In this document: positions 36,144 to 37,528 of the stretch, piece by piece
How the letters are laid out: each line of letters starts with the position of its first letter
How positions within the stretch are numbered: the stretch's first letter is position 1
Assembly: GCF_000473895.1 (NCBI RefSeq)
Contig: NZ_ASSJ01000084.1
Location: 1 to 37,528 of the forward strand
Reading direction: 5' to 3'
DNA length: 37,528 nucleotides
Source of the DNA: Rubidibacter lacunae KORDI 51-2
GTDB taxonomy: Bacteria; Cyanobacteriota; Cyanobacteriia; Cyanobacteriales; Rubidibacteraceae
Position numbers and translations under genes: made by a program
Notes under the pieces: generated by a model
Seen by the model: only the letters and a program-made list of their open reading frames with translations
Told to the model about the DNA's origin: nothing
Database searches by the model: none

Positions 36144-37447
36144 GAGGCCGATTGCGCTTCGAGTTCCTGAGTGACACATTCGATTTGCTCCACAAAGTGA
36201 GCTTCATTAAACTGCAGGGTGCGTGCCACCCGTAACCCGCGTTCGTAGGCATTTAAAGCGTTGATGTAATCTTCGCGGCGGCGGTGCAGTTCGGCCATGC
36301 GTTCGTATGTTTGCATCAATCCGTAGAAGTCTAAGGATTGCTGCTTGACCTTAATCAACTCGGCGTAAATCTGCAACGCCGAGTCCGGGCGATCGTTTTT
36401 TGCGTATAGGTCGGCTAGAGCGTTAAGTGCATCGCTGGCAGCTGCATATTGCTGGCGCGGCCACGCAAGCTCGAAAGCCTCGCTATAAGCATTGCTGGCA
36501 TCGTTAGGGCGGTCGAGGTCGCGATAGTCGTTCCCCAATTCCAGCAGCAGTGGCGGCAGCAAGTCCAGCTGGGCGCGATCGCGATAGGTATCGATCAGCT
36601 GAGAGCGAGTGCGGATACCGTTTTTTGGCTGCGAGTTACGTTCGTAGATGTCGGCCAGCGCGCGCAGATAGTCGATTAGAGAAAAGTTGTCGCCGCGCGC
36701 TTGCGCCAGCAACAGGAGTTGTTCGTAAGCTAGCGCTGCTTGAGTGTAATCGAACCAAGCCAGGTGCAGGTCAGCAACGGTTCGTAATAGTAAAACTTCC
36801 GCGTTGGCATCGCCGCGATCTCGGGCGTCAGCCAGTTGCTTTTCATAAAGTCTCAGCGCCAGCTGCGGTTCGCGAAGCTGCTGATATGCTTCGGCAAGGG
36901 CAGTTTCCAGTTGCGGATCGGGGGCAATGCTTACATCGTCAAGATCGTCTTCCTCGGGGACGAGTTCGATGGAGCCGAGCCCGGCAGCTACCTGAATCGA
37001 CCCGAGGCGATCGACAATGTCTTGAACTTCTCGCTCTCGATTTTCCTGCCAGGCGATGTCGCCCACGCGCCCGAGGGCGTTAACTTCTGCAACGGGTCCA
37101 ATCGCCTGCCACCCGCACAATTCACGGAACCAGGTGGAGAATGCGGCCTCGGGGTTGCCAGCTGCGAGTTCGGCTGTTGCCAGACGATCTAGGTCATTGA
37201 GAACGTTCTCCGGCTGCGAGCGCTCGAGAGTCCATTGTGCGGGGACCTGTGCGGGAGCCCGCGCGGGTGTGGCAAGTGGCTCGGCAGATAGTGGAAGTGG
37301 TTCGACCGGGCAGACCTCCAACGGGTTGGGACGATAGTCCTGCGATCGCGCGGGCAGCTCGGCAGCGGCAATCGCGCACGTGCAGAGCAATCCAAGACCG
37401 ATGGGCCGAGCAATCCGTAAGGCGAACATGGTAAGGGAAGAGGGCAT
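36140..37447 (-). CDS. Exported TPR-repeat protein
   Basis: A protein of about 435 residues with an N-terminal signal peptide (ALRIARPIGLGLLCTCAIAA, cleavage probably near ARSQ) and tetratricopeptide repeats over roughly residues 160-425, such as DALNALADLYAKNDRPDSAL and LADIYERNSQPKNGI. A negatively charged segment (PEEDDLDDVSIAPDPQ) precedes the repeats. TPR arrays bind other proteins; the partner is unknown. The frame opens at an ATG at 37510, where GGGAGG abuts the codon with no spacer; internal ATGs at 37447 and 37429 give a normal-length signal peptide, so 37447 is listed with low certainty. The stop overlaps the start of the exported dehydratase (ATGA), suggesting the two are made together. 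Confidence 0.8.
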   Translation of the reverse strand: MPSSLTMFALRIARPIGLGLLCTCAIAAAELPARSQDYRPNPLEVCPVEPLPLSAEPLATPARAPAQVPAQWTLERSQPENVLNDLDRLATAELAAGNPEAAFSTWFRELCGWQAIGPVAEVNALGRVGDIAWQENREREVQDIVDRLGSIQVAAGLGSIELVPEEDDLDDVSIAPDPQLETALAEAYQQLREPQLALRLYEKQLADARDRGDANAEVLLLRTVADLHLAWFDYTQAALAYEQLLLLAQARGDNFSLIDYLRALADIYERNSQPKNGIRTRSQLIDTYRDRAQLDLLPPLLLELGNDYRDLDRPNDASNAYSEAFELAWPRQQYAAASDALNALADLYAKNDRPDSALQIYAELIKVKQQSLDFYGLMQTYERMAELHRRREDYINALNAYERGLRVARTLQFNEAHFVEQIECVTQELEAQSAS

Positions 37448-37528
37448 GGACGGTTGCAGTATTGCTGCCAATTTAGCAGGTTGCGGGGGCGACCGTTCCG
37501 AGAGTGACATCCTCCCGACGCTGATGCT

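Noticed and set aside
36140-36179. ATG at 36179 as the start of the exported dehydratase
   Set aside because: It adds 12 residues inside the preceding gene. The ATG at 36143 forms an ATGA overlap and places the signal peptide correctly.

Overview
The window is chromosomal DNA from a cyanobacterium. The basis is the very high density of the HIP1 octamer GCGATCGC on both strands, together with cyanobacterial gene types: single-chain ferredoxin-type glutamate synthase, an Rre1/Ycf29-type response regulator, the Asp-type HemB, the arginine-kinase-type ArgB, and a CbiE-CbiT fused CobL. The sequence is moderately GC-rich with short to medium gene spacing. No species is claimed. Most of the window is core housekeeping DNA. 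There is no CRISPR array, prophage, integrase or intact insertion sequence.

Layout: 352-4850 carries pgi, an Rre1-like stress response regulator and proA on +, with convergent dusA on -. From about 6080 to 7870 is a HIP1-poor accessory patch: an Uma2-type endonuclease gene lies between tRNA-Phe (7798-7870, -) and a decayed direct copy of the 3' half of that tRNA plus its terminator (6326-6440). This looks like a tRNA attachment-site scar or a segmental duplication. At 8254-15407 a secreted phosphodiester glycosidase-type protein is divergent from glsF, with a perfect 10-bp inverted repeat in the shared upstream region. 15715-20086 holds an OmpR/PhoB-type regulator, cobL, an SGNH hydrolase, cutA and a pentapeptide-repeat gene. 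20364-24303 holds a helix-turn-helix protein with a very acidic centre and a divergent Zn/Mn ABC transporter (permease, ATPase, binding lipoprotein). A 30-bp direct repeat lies between the two arms of the transporter.

25132-28903 is a + strand cluster: ffh, a LapA-like membrane protein gene, aroK and argB. It is followed by a DUF3137 membrane protein (-), hemB (+) and a large - strand gene (32058-34976) joining a PlsY-like membrane domain to an ATP-grasp plus phosphohistidine phosphotransferase resembling rifampin phosphotransferase. The window ends with a mannose-6-phosphate-isomerase-type cupin, a predicted exported pterin-carbinolamine dehydratase and an exported TPR protein. The last two are translationally coupled by an ATGA overlap.

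The genes together cover nitrogen assimilation and amino-acid synthesis (glsF, proA, argB, aroK), tetrapyrrole and cobalamin synthesis (hemB, cobL), protein targeting (ffh), metal uptake and stress or signal response. The least explained items are the PlsY/phosphotransferase fusion, the exported dehydratase-TPR pair, the tRNA-Phe scar and the repeat in the metal transporter control region.
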